From UBA668 sp963720695 (GTDB lineage Bacteria > Actinomycetota > Acidimicrobiia > Acidimicrobiales > Ilumatobacteraceae): a stretch of 64,000 nt of DNA. The position numbers and the translations under genes were made by a program. The DNA is taken from assembly GCA_963720695.1 (NCBI GenBank), contig CAVRGG010000001.1:868001-932000 (forward strand), in the 5' to 3' direction. The notes beneath the pieces are model-generated. The model saw only the letters and a program-made list of their open reading frames with translations, was not told the origin of the DNA and did no database searches. Shown piece after piece: positions 7,552-16,379 of the stretch (positions are counted from its first letter, which is position 1; each line of letters begins with the position of its first letter).

Positions 7552-8213
7552 AGCACGGGATCGTAGAGGTGGTGGCAGTCGTTGGCCGTGACGATGGTCG
7601 GTCCGGACGCTCCCACGCGCACCACGGTGATGCTGGTGTTCTCCACCGTGAGGACCAGCGACCGATGGATGCCCAGCAGATGGGCGACGTACGCGTTGAT
7701 CGATCCGCCGTGAGCCACGACCGCGATGGTCTGCCCCTGGTGGCGTTCGGCGAGACCGTCGATCACGCCGGCGACCCGGGTACGGAAGACGTCGTCGCCT
7801 TCACCGCCGGGGATGCCGTCCCATCGTCCGGTCCTGCTCCACTCGACCCACTCCGGGTCGCGGGTGGCGGCCCGGCGACGGAACTCACCGTTGGCCCACT
7901 CGCCGAGGCGGACCTCCTCGAGCTCGGTGTGGATCTCGACGGTCAGGCTCCGAGAGCGTGCCAAGGGCGCTGCGGTCTCGCGCGCCCGTGCCAGGTGGGA
8001 GCTGTAGACCGCGTCGATGTGCTTGCCCCCGAGGCGGGCGGCGAGGAGCTCTGCCTGTTGCACGCCGATGTCGTGCAACGGGGGATCAGCGGATTCGACC
8101 GAGCCGGGCACGACGTCGGCGGAGCGTCCGTGGCGGATGAGCAGCACCTCGCACTCGTGCTGTTCCGGAGCGCGCAGGGTGGGTTGGGGGACCGCCTGGG
8201 AGGAGTCGCCCAC
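7548..8213 (-). CDS. Histidine phosphatase family protein
   Basis: 221 aa phosphoglycerate-mutase-like phosphatase. The catalytic RHG motif sits at VLLIRHGRSAD (about 24-33), a second arginine in YSSHLARARETA, and the second histidine in VVAHGGSIN. The start is GTG 8213, 2 nt after the livF stop, so it is the fifth gene of the liv-side operon. The substrate is unknown. A second, unlinked member of the family is at 22942-23565 with a similar length and layout. Confidence 0.88.
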   Translation of the reverse strand: MGDSSQAVPQPTLRAPEQHECEVLLIRHGRSADVVPGSVESADPPLHDIGVQQAELLAARLGGKHIDAVYSSHLARARETAAPLARSRSLTVEIHTELEEVRLGEWANGEFRRRAATRDPEWVEWSRTGRWDGIPGGEGDDVFRTRVAGVIDGLAERHQGQTIAVVAHGGSINAYVAHLLGIHRSLVLTVENTSITVVRVGASGPTIVTANDCHHLYDPVL

Positions 8214-8215
8214 CG

Positions 8216-8941
8216 TCAGGCGCCGCCGAGGTACGCAGCGCGCACCGCGGGATCGTCGAGCAGCTTGTGCGCGTCGTCGGTCTTGACCACGAGTCCGGTC
8301 TCGAGGACGTAGGCGCGATGGGCCCGCCGAAGAGCCTGCGCCGCGTTCTGTTCGACGAGCAGCACCGTCGTCCCCTGGCGGTTGATCTCGGTGATGATGT
8401 CGAAGATCTGGGTGATCAACATCGGTGCGAGGCCCATCGACGGCTCGTCGAGCAGCAGGACGCGCGGCTGGCTCATGAGGGCGCGGCCGATGGTGAGCAT
8501 CTGCTGCTCACCGCCCGACATCGACCCGCCTTCTTGATCCTTGCGTTCGGCGAGGCGGGGGAACAGCTCGAAGACCCGTTCGATGTCGGCCGCGCGCTGC
8601 TTGCTCTTGCGGTCCTTGCGGTCCTTGCGTGTCCAGCACCCCATGTCGAGGTTCTCCATGACCGTCATGCCGGGAAAGATGCCGCGACCCTCTGGCGCCT
8701 GGCAGATGCCGAGCTCGGTGCGCTTGTGGGCCGGCATCTTGGTGATGTCCTGACCGTCGAAGATGATCCTGCCCTTGGTGACGGGGCGGACTCCCGAGAC
8801 CGTCTTGAGCGTGGTGCTCTTGCCCGCTCCGTTGGCACCGATGAGGGTGACGATCTCGCCCTCGCCGACGGTGAAGGAGATGCCCTTGATGGCTTGGATA
8901 CGGCCGTAGAAGACCTGGAGATCGTTGACCTCAAGCAGCAT
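8216..8941 (-). CDS. livF: Branched-chain amino acid ABC transporter ATP-binding protein LivF
   Basis: 241 aa ATPase. The Walker A motif GANGAGKST is at 35-43, with signature MSGGEQQM, Walker B LLLDEPSMGLAP and switch histidine region LLVEQNAAQAL. The length and the QAPEGRGIFPGMTVMENL stretch are typical of LivF rather than LivG. It pairs with LivG on the cytoplasmic face of LivH-LivM. It overlaps livG by 11 bp. Confidence 0.95.
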   Translation of the reverse strand: MLLEVNDLQVFYGRIQAIKGISFTVGEGEIVTLIGANGAGKSTTLKTVSGVRPVTKGRIIFDGQDITKMPAHKRTELGICQAPEGRGIFPGMTVMENLDMGCWTRKDRKDRKSKQRAADIERVFELFPRLAERKDQEGGSMSGGEQQMLTIGRALMSQPRVLLLDEPSMGLAPMLITQIFDIITEINRQGTTVLLVEQNAAQALRRAHRAYVLETGLVVKTDDAHKLLDDPAVRAAYLGGA

Positions 8942-9707
8942 CGGAGGGCTCCCCGAGGTAGGCGGCGATGACGGCCGGGTTGGCTCGGACCTCTGCGGGA
9001 GTGCCCTCGGCGATCTTCTTGCCGAAGTCGAGCACCACGATGCGGTCGGTGACGCCCATCACCAGGTTCATGTCGTGCTCGATCAGGAGGACGGTGTAGC
9101 CCTGGTCGCGAATGGTGCGGATGAGACCCATCAACTCGATCTTCTCGGCCGGGTTGAAGCCGGCGGCGGGCTCGTCGAGGCAGAGCAGCTTCGGCCCGGT
9201 GGCCAGTGCCCTGGCGATCTCGAGCCGTCGCTGGTAGCCGTAGGGCAGGTTCTTCGCGGCATCCTCGGCTCGGTCGGCGATCCCCATGAAGGTCAGCAAC
9301 TCCATCGCCTTCTCGCGGAACTCGCGTTCCTCGTGGCGCTGGCGAGGCAGGCGCAGCAGCGCGCTGATCACGCCGCTGCGGCTGTGCGCGTCGCAGCCGA
9401 CGATCACGTTCTCCAGTGCGGTCATCTCCGGGAAGAGGCGGATGTTCTGGAACGTGCGGGCGATGCCGAGGCGGGTGATCTTGTGGCGGTCGAGCTGGGC
9501 GAGCTTGCTGCCCTGGTAACGAACCTCGCCGTCGGTGGCCTGGTAGACGCCGGTGAGGACGTTGAAGCAGGTCGTCTTGCCGGCGCCGTTGGGACCGATG
9601 AGCCCGAGGATCTCGCCCGGTTGGATCTGGATGGACACGTCGTTCAGTGCGATCAGTCCGCCGAACTGCATGGTGACATGGTCGAGCTCAAGCAAGGGCT
9701 GGTCCAT
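8931..9707 (-). CDS. livG: Branched-chain amino acid ABC transporter ATP-binding protein LivG
   Basis: 258 aa ATPase. Walker A GPNGAGKTT is at 38-46, signature LPYGYQRRLEIARAL, Walker B LLCLDEPAAGFNP, and the LivG-type ARTFQNIRLFPEMT Q-loop region. ATG 9707 has a strong GGAAGGAGG ribosome-binding site and overlaps the livM end by 20 bp. Confidence 0.95.
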   Translation of the reverse strand: MDQPLLELDHVTMQFGGLIALNDVSIQIQPGEILGLIGPNGAGKTTCFNVLTGVYQATDGEVRYQGSKLAQLDRHKITRLGIARTFQNIRLFPEMTALENVIVGCDAHSRSGVISALLRLPRQRHEEREFREKAMELLTFMGIADRAEDAAKNLPYGYQRRLEIARALATGPKLLCLDEPAAGFNPAEKIELMGLIRTIRDQGYTVLLIEHDMNLVMGVTDRIVVLDFGKKIAEGTPAEVRANPAVIAAYLGEPSDAA

Positions 9708-10995
9708 GTGCGCCTCCTTCCAGATCCGGATCGCCTTCGCGGACGTCCTCGAACGGTGGTGGGTCGCTCTCGGGTTGGCCGCGTCGGCCGTGCTGGCGCC
9801 GAGGCCACAGACCCTGCGGGCGGAAGATCATCATCAGCACCAGCGCCACGCCGAACCAGAAGTAGCGGCTGGTGTCGAGGAAGCGGAAGCGCTCGGGCAG
9901 GTAGCTCACGACCACCGCACCCAGCACGACGCCGGGCATGTTGCCGGGACCACCCAGCACGACGGCGGCCAGGAAGAGGATCGACAGCTTCAGCTGGAAG
10001 TTGTCCGGCGAGATGAACGCGGTCTTGGTGGCGTAGATCGTGCCGGCGAGACCGCCCACGGCAGCGCCGATGGCGAAGGCCCACAGCTTGAACTTGAAGG
10101 TGGGCACGCCCATCAACTCGGCGGCGTCCTCGTCCTCGCGGATGGCGGTCCAGGCCCGACCGACGCGGCTGGTCTCCAACCGCTTCAGGAAGAAGTAGAC
10201 GATGATCGCGATGGTGAGCCCGAGCCAGTAGAAGCTCTTGCTGTCGAGCGGTCCGAAGTGGATCGGCCCGATGTCGGGCGGCGGCGGGATGTTGCTGATG
10301 CCGGCCTTGGCGCCGAGCCAGTCGAGGCGCTCGGCGAGCAGGCGGATGATCTCACCGAAGCCGAGGGTGACGATGGCGAGGTAGTCACCTCGCAGTCGCA
10401 GGGTCGGCGCGCCGAGCAGCACACCCGACAGCATCGACACCACGATGGCGATCGGGACGCACATCAGCCAGGGAAGGCTGCCGTGCTGGGATGCCAGGAC
10501 ACCGACGGTGTAGGCGCCCACGGCGTAGAAGCCGACGTAGCCGAGATCGAGCATGCCGGCCATGCCGACCACGACGTTGAGGCCGAGGGCGACGATGACG
10601 AAGATGATGACCGACCCGGCCAGGATCGAGGCGAAGTCGGTACCCGTGGTCGTGATCACCGGGATCTTCCACACGGGGAGCAGGTAGAGGACCGCGACGC
10701 CGCTCAGGCCGACGAGGAGCCGGACCGGTTTGGGGAGCCGGCGCCACCAGCGACCGATCGCCTGGCGGGTGCGGGTGATCCACGCCCAGACCTTGACGGC
10801 CTCACGATCGATCCAGTAGCGGCGATCGGCCTGCTCCGGCCGCTCCTTGAACCATGTCGCGACCAGCACGCCGAGGAGGCCCAGAAGGACTCCGAGGGCG
10901 AAACCGCCGATGTGGTCCTGCCCCTTCTTCATCATGATGTAGCGCGCCCAGAAGCCGCAGGTCAGCGCGACGGCCGCCACCCAGACGAAAATCAT
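9688..10995 (-). CDS. livM: Branched-chain amino acid ABC transporter permease LivM
   Basis: 435 aa, longer than the usual LivM (about 320-420) because of an N-terminal extension of about 100 residues. The extension has two extra hydrophobic segments (IFVWVAAVALTCGFW and GFALGVLLGLLGVLVATWF) and a charged RRYWIDREAVKVWAW linker. The core follows, with GLNVVVGMAGMLDLGYVGFYAVGAY and the EAA-like ETSRVGRAWTAIREDEDAA loop that contacts the ATPases. The tail is hydrophilic and acidic. The ATG at 10995 has a GGAAGGAG site and overlaps the livH stop as ATGA. Confidence 0.93.
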   Translation of the reverse strand: MIFVWVAAVALTCGFWARYIMMKKGQDHIGGFALGVLLGLLGVLVATWFKERPEQADRRYWIDREAVKVWAWITRTRQAIGRWWRRLPKPVRLLVGLSGVAVLYLLPVWKIPVITTTGTDFASILAGSVIIFVIVALGLNVVVGMAGMLDLGYVGFYAVGAYTVGVLASQHGSLPWLMCVPIAIVVSMLSGVLLGAPTLRLRGDYLAIVTLGFGEIIRLLAERLDWLGAKAGISNIPPPPDIGPIHFGPLDSKSFYWLGLTIAIIVYFFLKRLETSRVGRAWTAIREDEDAAELMGVPTFKFKLWAFAIGAAVGGLAGTIYATKTAFISPDNFQLKLSILFLAAVVLGGPGNMPGVVLGAVVVSYLPERFRFLDTSRYFWFGVALVLMMIFRPQGLWPRRQHGRRGQPESDPPPFEDVREGDPDLEGGAHGPALA

Positions 10996-11969
10996 GCCCG
11001 GCTCCTTCCCATGGATTCGCCGAGCAGACCGTTGGGCCTGACCATCAGCACCAGCACGAGGACGACGAAGGCGGTGACCGTGCCCATGTTCTGGTTGGAC
11101 TCGAAGAGGCTGGCGCCCCAGTTCTCGATGACGCCGAGCAGCAGGCCGCCGAGCAATGCGCCCTTGATGTTGCCGATGCCACCCAGGACGGCAGCGGTGA
11201 AGGCCTTCACGCCGAGTTGGAAGCCGAGCGAGTAGCGGGCCGAGCCGTTGTAGATCTCGAAGAAGAACGCAGCGGCGCCGGACATCATGCCGCCGATGAG
11301 GAACGTGACGAGGATGATCATGTCGACGTTGACGCCCATCAGGCGGGACGTCTCCATGTCCTGGGCGACAGCGCGGATGCCGCGGCCGATGCGGCTGCGG
11401 TTCACGAACAGGACGAGCCCGATCATCATCACCAGCGATCCGACGACGACCAGGATGTAGTCGTTGCGGACGTCGGCGCCCATGATCGTGAACAGCTTCT
11501 TCTTCTTGAAGACGCGGGCGAGCGCGTAGTCCTGGCGCTGCTTGGGGCCCCATTCGCCCACGGCCTCCGACATGGCGAAGCTGGCGCCGATGGCGGAGAT
11601 CAGGAACACCAGGCGAGGTGCGTTCTTCTTGCGAAGCGGGCGATACGCCACACGTTCGAGGACGACCGAGGAGGCACCGCCGATGATGACCGAGACCAGC
11701 AACATGAAGAGCAGGACGCCGATGAGCGTCCATCCCGTCTTGTAGGGGTCGTTGCCGTCGGCGAGCCGATCGGGGATCCCCAGCATGTCGATGGCGATGA
11801 AGCAGCCGAACGCGGAGAGCATGAAGATCTCCGAGTTGGCGAAGTTGATGAGGCGTAGGACGCCGTACACCAACGTGTAACCCAGCGCGATGAGCGCATA
11901 GATCGAGCCGAGCACCAGTCCGTTGACGGTGGATGGCCAGAACTGATCAAGGAGCGACTGAAAGCTCAA
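10992..11969 (-). CDS. livH: Branched-chain amino acid ABC transporter permease LivH
   Basis: 325 aa inner-membrane permease. N-terminal GLVLGSIYALIALGYTLVYGVLRLINFANSE is the diagnostic LivH region (split here: GLVLGSIYALIALGY, then RLINFANSE), and GIRAVAQDMETSRLMGVN is the cytoplasmic EAA-like loop. The predicted start is a TTG at 11969, with a purine-rich GGGGGAT just upstream. An ATG 6 nt earlier opens only a two-codon frame (ATG CGT TGA). LivH pairs with LivM. Confidence 0.92.
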   Translation of the reverse strand: MSFQSLLDQFWPSTVNGLVLGSIYALIALGYTLVYGVLRLINFANSEIFMLSAFGCFIAIDMLGIPDRLADGNDPYKTGWTLIGVLLFMLLVSVIIGGASSVVLERVAYRPLRKKNAPRLVFLISAIGASFAMSEAVGEWGPKQRQDYALARVFKKKKLFTIMGADVRNDYILVVVGSLVMMIGLVLFVNRSRIGRGIRAVAQDMETSRLMGVNVDMIILVTFLIGGMMSGAAAFFFEIYNGSARYSLGFQLGVKAFTAAVLGGIGNIKGALLGGLLLGVIENWGASLFESNQNMGTVTAFVVLVLVLMVRPNGLLGESMGRSRA

Positions 11970-12034
11970 CGCATCCCCCCCGGGACCCGCGACGGCCGCT
12001 GGCGGCCTGTCCGGCGCTCAGCGGGTGTAGCGAA

Positions 12035-12060
12035 GGGGTCGGAGCCGAAGCTCCGACCCC
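12035..12060 (-). terminator. Strong hairpin between livK and livH
   Basis: GGGGTCGGAGC pairs perfectly with GCTCCGACCCC across a 4-nt loop (11 bp, GC-rich). It lies after the livK stop and 65 bp before livH in the direction of transcription. Placed there, it would stop or slow most transcripts and stabilise the livK 3' end, giving more binding protein than permease. There is no long U-tract, so it may be an attenuator or RNA stabiliser. Confidence 0.75.
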
Positions 12061-12083
12061 CTCACTTCAATGAATGTGATGGA

Positions 12084-13286
12084 TCAGGGAACGAGGCCCT
12101 TGGCGACGATCTTGCCGCTCTCGACCACGTAGTAGTAGACCGCGTCGCCGACGGGCTCACCCGTGGGATCGAACTTGATCTGCTTGGTGATGCCGGGTGC
12201 GTCGTACGCCGACACGAACGCGGCGAGGCTGGCCCGGTCCACGTTGCCGGCGGCGATGCCGTCGAGGAACACCTTGGCGCAGTCGTACGCCTCGGGCGAG
12301 TACAGAGCCGGGTCCGTGCCGTACGCCTTGTTGAAGGCGGCCTGGAAGTCGGCGTTCACGTCGGCCGGAGCACCGGTCGCCGTGAGGTACGAGCCGTCGG
12401 CGGAAGCGCCGGCGTTGTCGACGAAGCCCACATCGAGGCTGCCGTCGCCGCTGACGAACGTGGCCTCGAGGCCGGCGTCACGCATCTGCTTCACGAACTT
12501 GGCTGCCTCGGCGTAGTAGCCACCGTAGAACACGGTGTCCACGCCTGCGGTCTTCAACGCCTCGATGGCGGCCGAGAAGTCGGCAGCCTTGACGTCGATC
12601 TGGGCATCCTTCACGTCAGCTGCGCCGAGGCCCTTGCGGACGGCGTCGGCGAGGCCCTTGCCGTACTCGGAGGCATCGTCGATGACGCCGACCTTGGTGC
12701 CCTTGATCGTGTTGGTGATCAGCTTGACGACACCGGGAGCCTGCTTGTCGTCGTTGGCCAGAATGCGGTGGAACATCTTCCAGCCGTTGGTCGACAGCAG
12801 TGCGTTGGTGGCGCCAGGGGTGATCATCGGCAGGCCAGCTGCCTCGAACTTGGGCATGGTCGCCTTGGTCTCACCCGAGAAGCCGGGGCCGATGAGCCCG
12901 ATGATCGACGAGTCGTTCACGATCTTGTCGGCCAGCGGGGTCGCCTGGGCGGGATCGCCCTGGGAGTCGTATGCCGTGTCGAAGCCGACCTGGCAGTCCG
13001 GGTTCGCTGCGTTGAACTCGTCGATGGCGATCTGGGCACCGTTGACCATGTTGGTGCCGAGGTTGCCGTTGTCGCCCGAGAGCGCACCGATGAACGCCAG
13101 CTTGATGCCGTCGCACTTCACGCCGCCAGCGGCGGTGGTGGTGTCCGGCGACATCGCCGCGGTGGTCTCCGGAGCGGCAGCCGTGGTGTCCGGCGACTTG
13201 GACGTGCTGTCGCTGCCGCAGGCCGCGACCACGAGTGCCACGCCGGCGAACAGTGCGCCGAGGCGGCGCACTTGGGATTTCTGCAT
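12084..13286 (-). CDS. livK: Branched-chain amino acid ABC transporter substrate-binding lipoprotein LivK
   Basis: 400 aa type I periplasmic binding protein. The N-terminus KSQVRRLGALFAGVALVVAAC is a lipoprotein signal with lipidated Cys at about 23. A Thr/Ala/Pro-rich linker (to about 55) precedes the mature fold beginning LAFIGALSGDNGNLG. LIGPGFSGET and VGVIDDASEYGKG match the Leu/Ile/Val-binding fold. ATG 13286 has a GGGGGAG site. It heads the livKHMGF operon, with a hairpin following. The specific ligand (leucine-type amino acid, amide or urea) cannot be read from sequence. Confidence 0.92.
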   Translation of the reverse strand: MQKSQVRRLGALFAGVALVVAACGSDSTSKSPDTTAAAPETTAAMSPDTTTAAGGVKCDGIKLAFIGALSGDNGNLGTNMVNGAQIAIDEFNAANPDCQVGFDTAYDSQGDPAQATPLADKIVNDSSIIGLIGPGFSGETKATMPKFEAAGLPMITPGATNALLSTNGWKMFHRILANDDKQAPGVVKLITNTIKGTKVGVIDDASEYGKGLADAVRKGLGAADVKDAQIDVKAADFSAAIEALKTAGVDTVFYGGYYAEAAKFVKQMRDAGLEATFVSGDGSLDVGFVDNAGASADGSYLTATGAPADVNADFQAAFNKAYGTDPALYSPEAYDCAKVFLDGIAAGNVDRASLAAFVSAYDAPGITKQIKFDPTGEPVGDAVYYYVVESGKIVAKGLVP

Positions 13287-13348
13287 GTGATTCTCCCCCT
13301 ATGGAGCCGGATCGCGGTGTTGCGAGCCGGAGGTATGCGAGGCGCGGC

Positions 13349-13378
13349 AGTGTAGGTCCAGATTCCAGGATGCGACAA
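13349..13378 (-). promoter_or_regulatory. livK: livK promoter (-35 TTGTCG, -10 TACACT)
   Basis: On the minus strand TTGTCG (13373-13378) and TACACT (13349-13354) are separated by 18 bp and would start a leader of about 55 nt carrying the livK ribosome-binding site. This is one of the few complete -35/-10 pairs visible in the window. Confidence 0.55.
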
Positions 13379-13411
13379 GCACCCGGCTCCGTATTTGCAT
13401 GTCGTGTTGAC

Positions 13412-13417
13412 TACGGT
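13412..13417 (+). promoter_or_regulatory. Leaderless -10 box for crotonase 13425
   Basis: TACGGT ends 7 nt before ATG 13425. It selects this ATG over the upstream ATG at 13395 in the same frame. Confidence 0.5.
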
Positions 13418-13424
13418 TCCGTGC

Positions 13425-14249
13425 ATGCCCGAAGCCGCTGACGTCTCCGACGACGAGGTCCTCTACGAGGTCGCCGACCACATCGCCACGATCACCCTCA
13501 ACGCGCCGGGTCGGATGAACACCATCTCCGGGGCGATGCTCGACCAGCTCACCGAGCGGTTGCTGCAGGCGGACCGGGACCGCGAGGTGCGCTGCATCGT
13601 GCTCACGGGCGCCGGCAAGGTGTTCTGCGCCGGCCTCGACATGGCGGCCCAGATGGGCGCTGCCAAGGGATCGCTCGGCAACATGGGCGACGGCGAGGGG
13701 ATCCCGGGCGAGCTCGACCTCCGGGCTACGCCACCCACGGTGCTGCACAACCTCGACACCCCCACGCTGTGCGCGCTCAACGGTGGCGCGGCCGGTTACG
13801 GACTCGACATCGCACTCGGCTGCGACATCCGGGTCGCATCCCGGTCGGCGAAGCTGAACCCGGGCTTCGCCAAGCGCGGCATCCTTCCCGAGAGTGGCGG
13901 CACCTGGCTGCTGCCGCGCATCGTCGGCTACGCCAAGGCCGCCGAGATCGCCTTCACCGGCCGAACGCTCTCGGCCCAGGAGTCGCTCGATCTCGGCCTC
14001 GTCAACCACGTCGTCGAGCCGGAGCACTTCCATGACGCAGTTCGAGAGCTCGCCGGGGAGATCGCGGCCAATGCCCCTCTGGCGGTCCGGGCCATCAAGC
14101 GGATGATGCGCGCCGCCGAGACCGAGACGTTCGACCAGAACGTGCATCACGTGTTCCTCCAACTGCTGCCGCTGCTGCGCACCGACGACTTCCGCGAGGG
14201 TGTGTCCGCCTACATGGAGAAGCGCAACCCGTCGTTCACCGGCCGATGA
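13425..14249 (+). CDS. Crotonase family protein (PaaG-like isomerase/hydratase)
   Basis: 274 aa from ATG 13425. The oxyanion-hole segments are KVFCAGLDM and GGAAGYGLD. The positions of the classical hydratase glutamates hold Asp (GYGLD) and Phe (PGFAKRG). The motif GILPESGGTWLLPRIVG instead resembles PaaG and related isomerases, where an acidic residue in P(D/E)SGG is catalytic. An enoyl-CoA isomerase-type reaction is therefore more likely than hydration. The downstream nitroreductase starts by ATGA overlap, and the liv transporter is divergent. Confidence 0.85.
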   Translation: MPEAADVSDDEVLYEVADHIATITLNAPGRMNTISGAMLDQLTERLLQADRDREVRCIVLTGAGKVFCAGLDMAAQMGAAKGSLGNMGDGEGIPGELDLRATPPTVLHNLDTPTLCALNGGAAGYGLDIALGCDIRVASRSAKLNPGFAKRGILPESGGTWLLPRIVGYAKAAEIAFTGRTLSAQESLDLGLVNHVVEPEHFHDAVRELAGEIAANAPLAVRAIKRMMRAAETETFDQNVHHVFLQLLPLLRTDDFREGVSAYMEKRNPSFTGR

Positions 14250-14938
14250 CCGAGCGCGTCCCGGAACTGCTCGCCGGTCTCGCGTCGACGCGCACCATCC
14301 GTCGATACACGGACGAACCGATCCCCGAGGCCGATCTCGCCGAGATCCTCTGGCACGCCACCCGTGCTCCCAGCGGGAGCAACCGCCAGCCCGTGCGGTA
14401 CCTCGTGCTGCGCGACGGCCCCGACGCAGTCGCCGCCCGGGCGCTGCTCGGTGCCGCGTTCCGGAAGGGTTGGGCGGCCAAGCGTCGAGCCGACGGGTAC
14501 GACGGGGGAGTGACCGGCGAGCCACACACGCCCAAGGAGCGCATGGCCGCCACGATGCAGCACTACGTGGACCACTTCGAAGAGGTCCCCGTGGTGGTGC
14601 TGGTCTGCCTCGAGCGCTACCGAGCGCCGCACCCCAGCGAGGGAGGCTCGGTGTACCCGGCCTGCCAGAACCTGCTCCTCGCAGCGCGCGCCCTGGGATA
14701 CGGCGGTGCCCTGACCATGTGGCACGGCATGGTCGAAGCCGAACTTCGCGAGCTGCTCGGCATCCCCGATCAGGTCGCGCTGTCGGCGTGCATCACGCTG
14801 GGCCGGCCTCAGGGTCGCCATGGGCCGGTCCGCCGACGGCCACTCGCGGATGTCGTTTTCGACGATCATTGGGGGATCAGCGCGCCGTGGGCGGTCGATC
14901 CGCCCGACGCTCGACACACGCAATGGACCGGAAGGTGA
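14246..14938 (+). CDS. Nitroreductase family protein
   Basis: 230 aa FMN-dependent oxidoreductase. STRTIRRYTDEPIP at about 11-24 and HATRAPSGSNRQPVRY at about 33-48 give the FMN-phosphate-binding residues of the nitroreductase fold. GGSVYPACQNLLLAARALGYG is the dimer-interface/FMN helix (split: GGSVYPACQNLLLAAR, ALGYGGALT). It may reduce nitro, quinone or flavin substrates, and could belong to BluB/NfsA-like or coenzyme A-conjugate pathways. It is coupled to the upstream crotonase by ATGA overlap and followed by xylB after 4 nt. Confidence 0.87.
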   Translation: MTERVPELLAGLASTRTIRRYTDEPIPEADLAEILWHATRAPSGSNRQPVRYLVLRDGPDAVAARALLGAAFRKGWAAKRRADGYDGGVTGEPHTPKERMAATMQHYVDHFEEVPVVVLVCLERYRAPHPSEGGSVYPACQNLLLAARALGYGGALTMWHGMVEAELRELLGIPDQVALSACITLGRPQGRHGPVRRRPLADVVFDDHWGISAPWAVDPPDARHTQWTGR

Positions 14939-14942
14939 CCAC

Positions 14943-16379
14943 ATGACCACGCGCGTCGTCCTCGGAGTCGACTCGTCGACGCAGAGCACCAAGGTGGAGG
15001 TACGCGAACTCGTCACGGGTGCCGTGCTCGGGCGCGGGTCGTCGTCGCACCCCTCCACGACTCCGCCTCGGTCGGAGCAGGATCCCCATGCGTGGTGGGC
15101 CGCATTCGAGATCGCCCACGCGACCGCGATGGAGCAGGCCGGCGCCAGCGCGGGATCCGGTCTCGAGGTGGCGGGGATCAGCGTCGCCGGCCAGCAGCAC
15201 GGCATGGTGGTGCTCGACGAGCGCGGGGCGGTCGTCCGCCCGGCGAAGCTGTGGAACGACACCGAGAGCGCGCCCGACGCCGGCTGGCTGGCCAAGCAAC
15301 TCCCCGGCGGCACGGCGGACTGGGTGGCCGCGGTCGGCAGTGTGCCACTGGCAGCGTTCACGGCGACGAAGCTCAGTTGGTTGCACCGCAGCGAGCCCGA
15401 GGCGTGGGCGCGGATGGCGCACGTCCTCCTTCCCCACGACTGGCTCACCTACCAGCTGACCGGATCGATGGTCACCGACCGGGGCGACGCGAGCGGTACC
15501 GGCTACTGGTCGCCGATCAACGGTGAGTACCGGTTCGACCTCCTCTCGATCATCGACCGCGATCGAGACTGGTCGACCGTGGTCCCAAGGGTTGCCGGAC
15601 CCTCCGACACGGTGGGCGAGTGGCAGGGCATTCCGGTGGCCTGTGGCACCGGCGACAACATGGCCGCCGCGCTCGGGCTCGCGATCCAGGCGGGTACGGC
15701 GGTGATCTCGCTCGGCACGTCCGGCACGGCATTCACCGTGTCGACCACACCCACCGCCGATCCGTCGGGCGCCGTCGCCGGCTTCGCCGACGCGAGCGGG
15801 AGGTTCCTGCCCCTTGTCTGCACGCTGAACGCGACCAAGGTGACCGATGCCGTGGCCCGCCTGCTCGGTGCCGGTCGCGAGGAGTTCGACGCGCTCGCGC
15901 TCGCCGGTGCGCCCGGTGCGGGCGGCCTGGCGCTGCTGCCGTACTTCGACGGCGAGCGGACGCCCGATCTCCCGACGGCCACCGGGTGGATGAGCGGGCT
16001 CCACAGCGACGTCTCCCGCTCGCAGTTCGCCCGGGCGGCGGTGGAAGGCGTCTGCTGCTCGCTGCTCGACGCACTCGACGCGTTGCGGTCGGTGGCACCC
16101 GTCGAGCGGGTCGTGCTCACCGGGGGTGGCGCCCGCTCCGAGGCGTACCGCCAGGTGTTCACGTCCCTGTGCGACCTGCCCGTCGGCACGGTCGATGCGC
16201 CGGAGGCGGTCGCTGCAGGTGCGTGCGTGCAGGCCGCCGTCGTCGCCACGGGCTCGTCCCACGCCGAGATCGCATCGGCGTGGTCACTGGGCGATGCGGA
16301 CGACGTGCGCGTCGCCGACCACGCGCTCGACGTGCGCGATCAGTACGCCGCGCTCCGTGCGGCCGCGACGGGCACGTGA
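14943..16379 (+). CDS. xylB: Xylulokinase (FGGY family)
   Basis: 478 aa from ATG 14943, with a GGAAGGTG site. The FGGY signatures include VVLGVDSSTQSTKVEV (phosphate 1), GISVAGQQHGMVVLD (XylB-like Gln/His), CGTGDNMAAALG, SLGTSGTAF, and VVLTGGGARSEAYRQV (adenosine motif). It phosphorylates D-xylulose to feed the pentose phosphate pathway. No xylose isomerase gene is adjacent, so another ketose is possible. The next gene starts by GTGA overlap. Confidence 0.88.
   Translation: MTTRVVLGVDSSTQSTKVEVRELVTGAVLGRGSSSHPSTTPPRSEQDPHAWWAAFEIAHATAMEQAGASAGSGLEVAGISVAGQQHGMVVLDERGAVVRPAKLWNDTESAPDAGWLAKQLPGGTADWVAAVGSVPLAAFTATKLSWLHRSEPEAWARMAHVLLPHDWLTYQLTGSMVTDRGDASGTGYWSPINGEYRFDLLSIIDRDRDWSTVVPRVAGPSDTVGEWQGIPVACGTGDNMAAALGLAIQAGTAVISLGTSGTAFTVSTTPTADPSGAVAGFADASGRFLPLVCTLNATKVTDAVARLLGAGREEFDALALAGAPGAGGLALLPYFDGERTPDLPTATGWMSGLHSDVSRSQFARAAVEGVCCSLLDALDALRSVAPVERVVLTGGGARSEAYRQVFTSLCDLPVGTVDAPEAVAAGACVQAAVVATGSSHAEIASAWSLGDADDVRVADHALDVRDQYAALRAAATGT

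Noticed and set aside
15620..16375. Long plus-strand frame continuing upstream of the J-domain protein
   Set aside because: It is the +1 shadow of xylB; composition is Arg/Ala-rich and no domain is seen before GTG 16376.
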